Source: Blastobasis lacticolella (taxonomy: Eukaryota > Arthropoda > Insecta > Lepidoptera > Blastobasidae). From it: a stretch of 64,000 bases of DNA. A program made the position numbers and the translations under genes. Below are positions 62,122 to 64,000 of this stretch, piece by piece. The number at the start of each line of letters is the position of its first letter. The first letter of the stretch is position 1. The stretch is taken from contig LR990043.1 of the NCBI GenBank assembly GCA_905147135.1, positions 7,103,057-7,167,056 of the forward strand. Direction: 5' to 3'. Under the pieces are notes generated by a model, which was not told where the DNA came from, did no database searches, and saw only the letters and a list, made by a program, of their open reading frames with translations.

Positions 62122-62884
62122 CTGACAAGTTCATAATAATCATATTAACTCACAAACAACTGCAAAAGTCAGTAATACTTGCAGAATTGTAAGAAAGTTC
62201 CTCCAAACAGAAAATAATTAATTCTATATTCGGTACTTGGCTTAGGCCCGTGCCATATTTCTCCGGTTCTTTATGAGCCGAGATCTCTTAAAGATAAAAA
62301 CGACAATAATAATAATAAATAAATATAATAAATATTTCTTCATTTACCAAATAGAGTATAGTTTTCTTATGCTAATCTGAGATATTTACATTCAAGTTAT
62401 AATGTGTTAATAATCGGACGATTAAAATTAGGCTAGGTATAAATTAGGAGGCTGCTATACAGGCAATTATGTTGTTGTGATAATTGGCTGCATATATTGT
62501 TACAACAATCCATCCAGCCAACCAAGTAAACTGCATATTCTGAGCCCTATAATTATTATTTATATGATTTATTTATTTAATACTTTATGCACAAAATAGT
62601 ACAAAGGTGGACTTAAAGCTTTGTAGCTTTGTCTACTAGTCTATTATCTGTGGTATTTTCGGGTGCTTTCTGCTGAACCTCGCGTTACTACTGATACTTC
62701 TATAAATCAATATTGAAATAAATTTCTTTAGTCTTGATAAATACTTCTGTTATTTTTAAGGTAATACTACGAATATGATTTGTTCAGCTCTGGTGAGATG
62801 TCTGACAAAGGGTAGAATGACAGATGGAAACCCCATCGACACCGACATGACATCCTACATGATTATTTTCGCTAAACCATGTTT
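62122..62884. other. Intron of the candidate minus-strand gene, no feature seen
   Basis: AT-rich, with AATAAT-type low complexity near 62310. Confidence 0.3.
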
Positions 62885-63060
62885 TTTTTTCTTTTTATGC
62901 CATACGGTAACCAAACAGGCAAGTGGGCCACCGGACGGAAAGTGGTCACCACTGCCTATACACATAAGCAACACTAAGAGCATCGCCAATGCGTTGCCCA
63001 CCTCTATAACACGTTGCTCTGGCAGCAAAATGGGCCCTCCACTGCCAAAGTTACGACACC
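62885..63060 (+). repeat. LINE-tail repeat family T, copy 3
   Basis: T-run, then ACCAAACAGGCAAGTGGGCC, AAAGTGGTCACCACTGCCTA and ATCGCCAATGCGTTGCCCAC, as at 45040-45150. Confidence 0.65.
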
Positions 63061-63124
63061 CTGACCCTAAGGACCCTGTTGCCATTTGGTTCCCACCCTG
63101 TCCGTGGCCACTGGTGCTACGTAC

Positions 63125-63235
63125 CTGTTGCACGAATGCCCTGGTGAGGTGCGGCGCCTGTCGCTCGGCGAGCTCGAACGCACGCCGCAGCTCCTCCACC
63201 GCCGCCGCCGCGCCCGCGCCGTGCTTGCGCGACAG
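63125..63235 (-). CDS. Candidate internal exon of unidentified minus-strand gene
   Basis: Thirty-seven codons, very GC-rich. Minus acceptor TTTGTCGTCAG and donor GTACGT, phase 0 at both ends. Encodes LSRKHGAGAAAAVEELRRAF and ELAERQAPHLTRAFVQQ, an amphipathic helical stretch continuing smoothly into VVQRVATQ of the exon at 62051. I do not recognise the family. Confidence 0.5.
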
Positions 63236-63423
63236 CTGACGACAAACGGTAACCATTACCATCACATTTACCATACACAAATGAGAACCTCCGCACACAA
63301 ATGAGAAGGTCACCGACATAGCCCTAGTGCTCTTATTACATTCGATTAAATTCAGTAGCCTATGCTATGATATGATGATGCCTGCCTGATGATGAGCCTA
63401 TGATATGATGATGATCCTTACAC

Positions 63424-63690
63424 ACATCACATCACAGCCCATAACAGTCCACTGCAGGACTTAGGGCCTCTCCCACGAAAAGGGAGGTTATTGCCATAAT
63501 CTCCACGCTTGGCAGGCGGGTTGGAGATCGCAGTTTTATAATATAACAATAGAAAACGCTGTTGCCCATTTTACAGTCGACGGAGGCGCTTAGACCTTTT
63601 GTCTCGAAAACATTAGTCGTCTTGTACGACACCCACGAGTGTAAGGGGTTGGTGCTATTCTACTCTGCCGGACACCACACGGCCTGTCCT
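63424..63690 (-). repeat. RTE head-and-tail derived repeat (family H), copy 4
   Basis: CACAGCCCATAACAGTCCAC, AGGGAGGTTATTGCCATAAT, TTAGTCGTCTTGTACGACAC and CTACTCTGCCGGACACCACA in the same order as at 32889-33150. Confidence 0.65.
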
Positions 63691-63714
63691 TACACATTGC
63701 ATAAATTAAAATCG

Positions 63715-63882
63715 ATTTCCACGTCGCCTGTGTACTCCTCGTAGACTACACAACGGATTTTGATGCTATTTTCACTATCATTTATTTTGAAAATTTGGAA
63801 TGTTTGTACGTATATAGATATATGCATATTATTAGTAAAGTCGAGACGCGTGCGATATCGGGCCGGGTCGCTACGCTAGTGA
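63715..63882 (+). repeat. Helitron-like element
   Basis: ACTACACAACGGATTTTGAT in the middle and GATATCGGGCCGGGTCGCTA, CGCTAGTGAT at the right end, as in the other copies of this class. Confidence 0.5.
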
Positions 63883-64000
63883 TCTATAAAATATATCGAG
63901 TTCTTCAAGACCAGAATCTCAGACAGACGCTCCGCTGGCTGTTTCTAGACAGTATTGCTCCATATTCGGCCGCAACGTTGTTTAATACGAGGAGAAATAG

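Noticed and set aside
62775..63239. 154-codon plus-strand frame across 62775-63239
   Set aside because: Its left half is a LINE-tail repeat and its right half is the antisense of a better minus-strand exon candidate.

Overview
The window is nuclear DNA of an arthropod, very probably a lepidopteran (moth or butterfly). Genes are split by GT-AG introns, the background is AT-rich, and introns and spacers are packed with repeats of lepidopteran type: RTE and RTE-tailed SINEs ending in GATGATGAT-like tails, R1- and Jockey-like LINEs, Helitron-like and foldback elements. No bacterial, plasmid or CRISPR feature was seen.

Left third (about 0.26-12.6 kb): two integrin beta-subunit genes lie head to head about 0.9 kb apart. 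Gene 1 (minus) has exons at 7195-7323, 4722-5101, 888-1383 and 259-596 and runs off the left edge. Gene 2 (plus) is complete: 8 exons, 8242-12447, 751 residues, from signal peptide and PSI domain to a tail with NPLY and NPAF. Shared intron positions and phases show they are paralogs. Both have a shortened specificity-determining loop and lack the ADMIDAS Asp pair in the beta-I domain.

Middle (about 12.6-44 kb): a repeat-dense spacer of foldback elements, an internally deleted RTE with target-site duplication, an R1-like LINE and Helitron-like fragments leads to gene 3 (plus, 6 exons, 24357-43934, 439 residues). Gene 3 is the most unusual object here. It has PSI, hybrid, two I-EGF and beta-tail regions, one transmembrane helix and a two-NPxY tail, but no beta-I (I-like, vWFA) domain: the two halves of the hybrid domain join in frame at one phase-0 splice junction. 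It also lacks the membrane-proximal DRRE-type motif. Its 14-kb intron 1 holds a 5'-truncated but open Jockey-type LINE and a 500-bp palindrome of two head-to-head tRNA-derived SINEs.

Right third (44-64 kb): mostly repeats and unannotated AT-rich DNA. Exceptions are a broken protein tyrosine phosphatase (about 59.0-59.8 kb) that resembles bracovirus PTPs and carries an internal duplication, a second decayed reading frame at about 60.0-60.4 kb, and two candidate exons of an unidentified minus-strand gene (62051-62121, 63125-63235) that may end in a long 3' UTR near 55.2 kb.

Overall the window shows an integrin beta paralog cluster: two ligand-binding-type subunits with altered metal and loop sites, and one beta-like protein with the ligand and alpha-contact module removed. 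All exon borders were read by eye from splice consensus and reading phase, with no transcript support.
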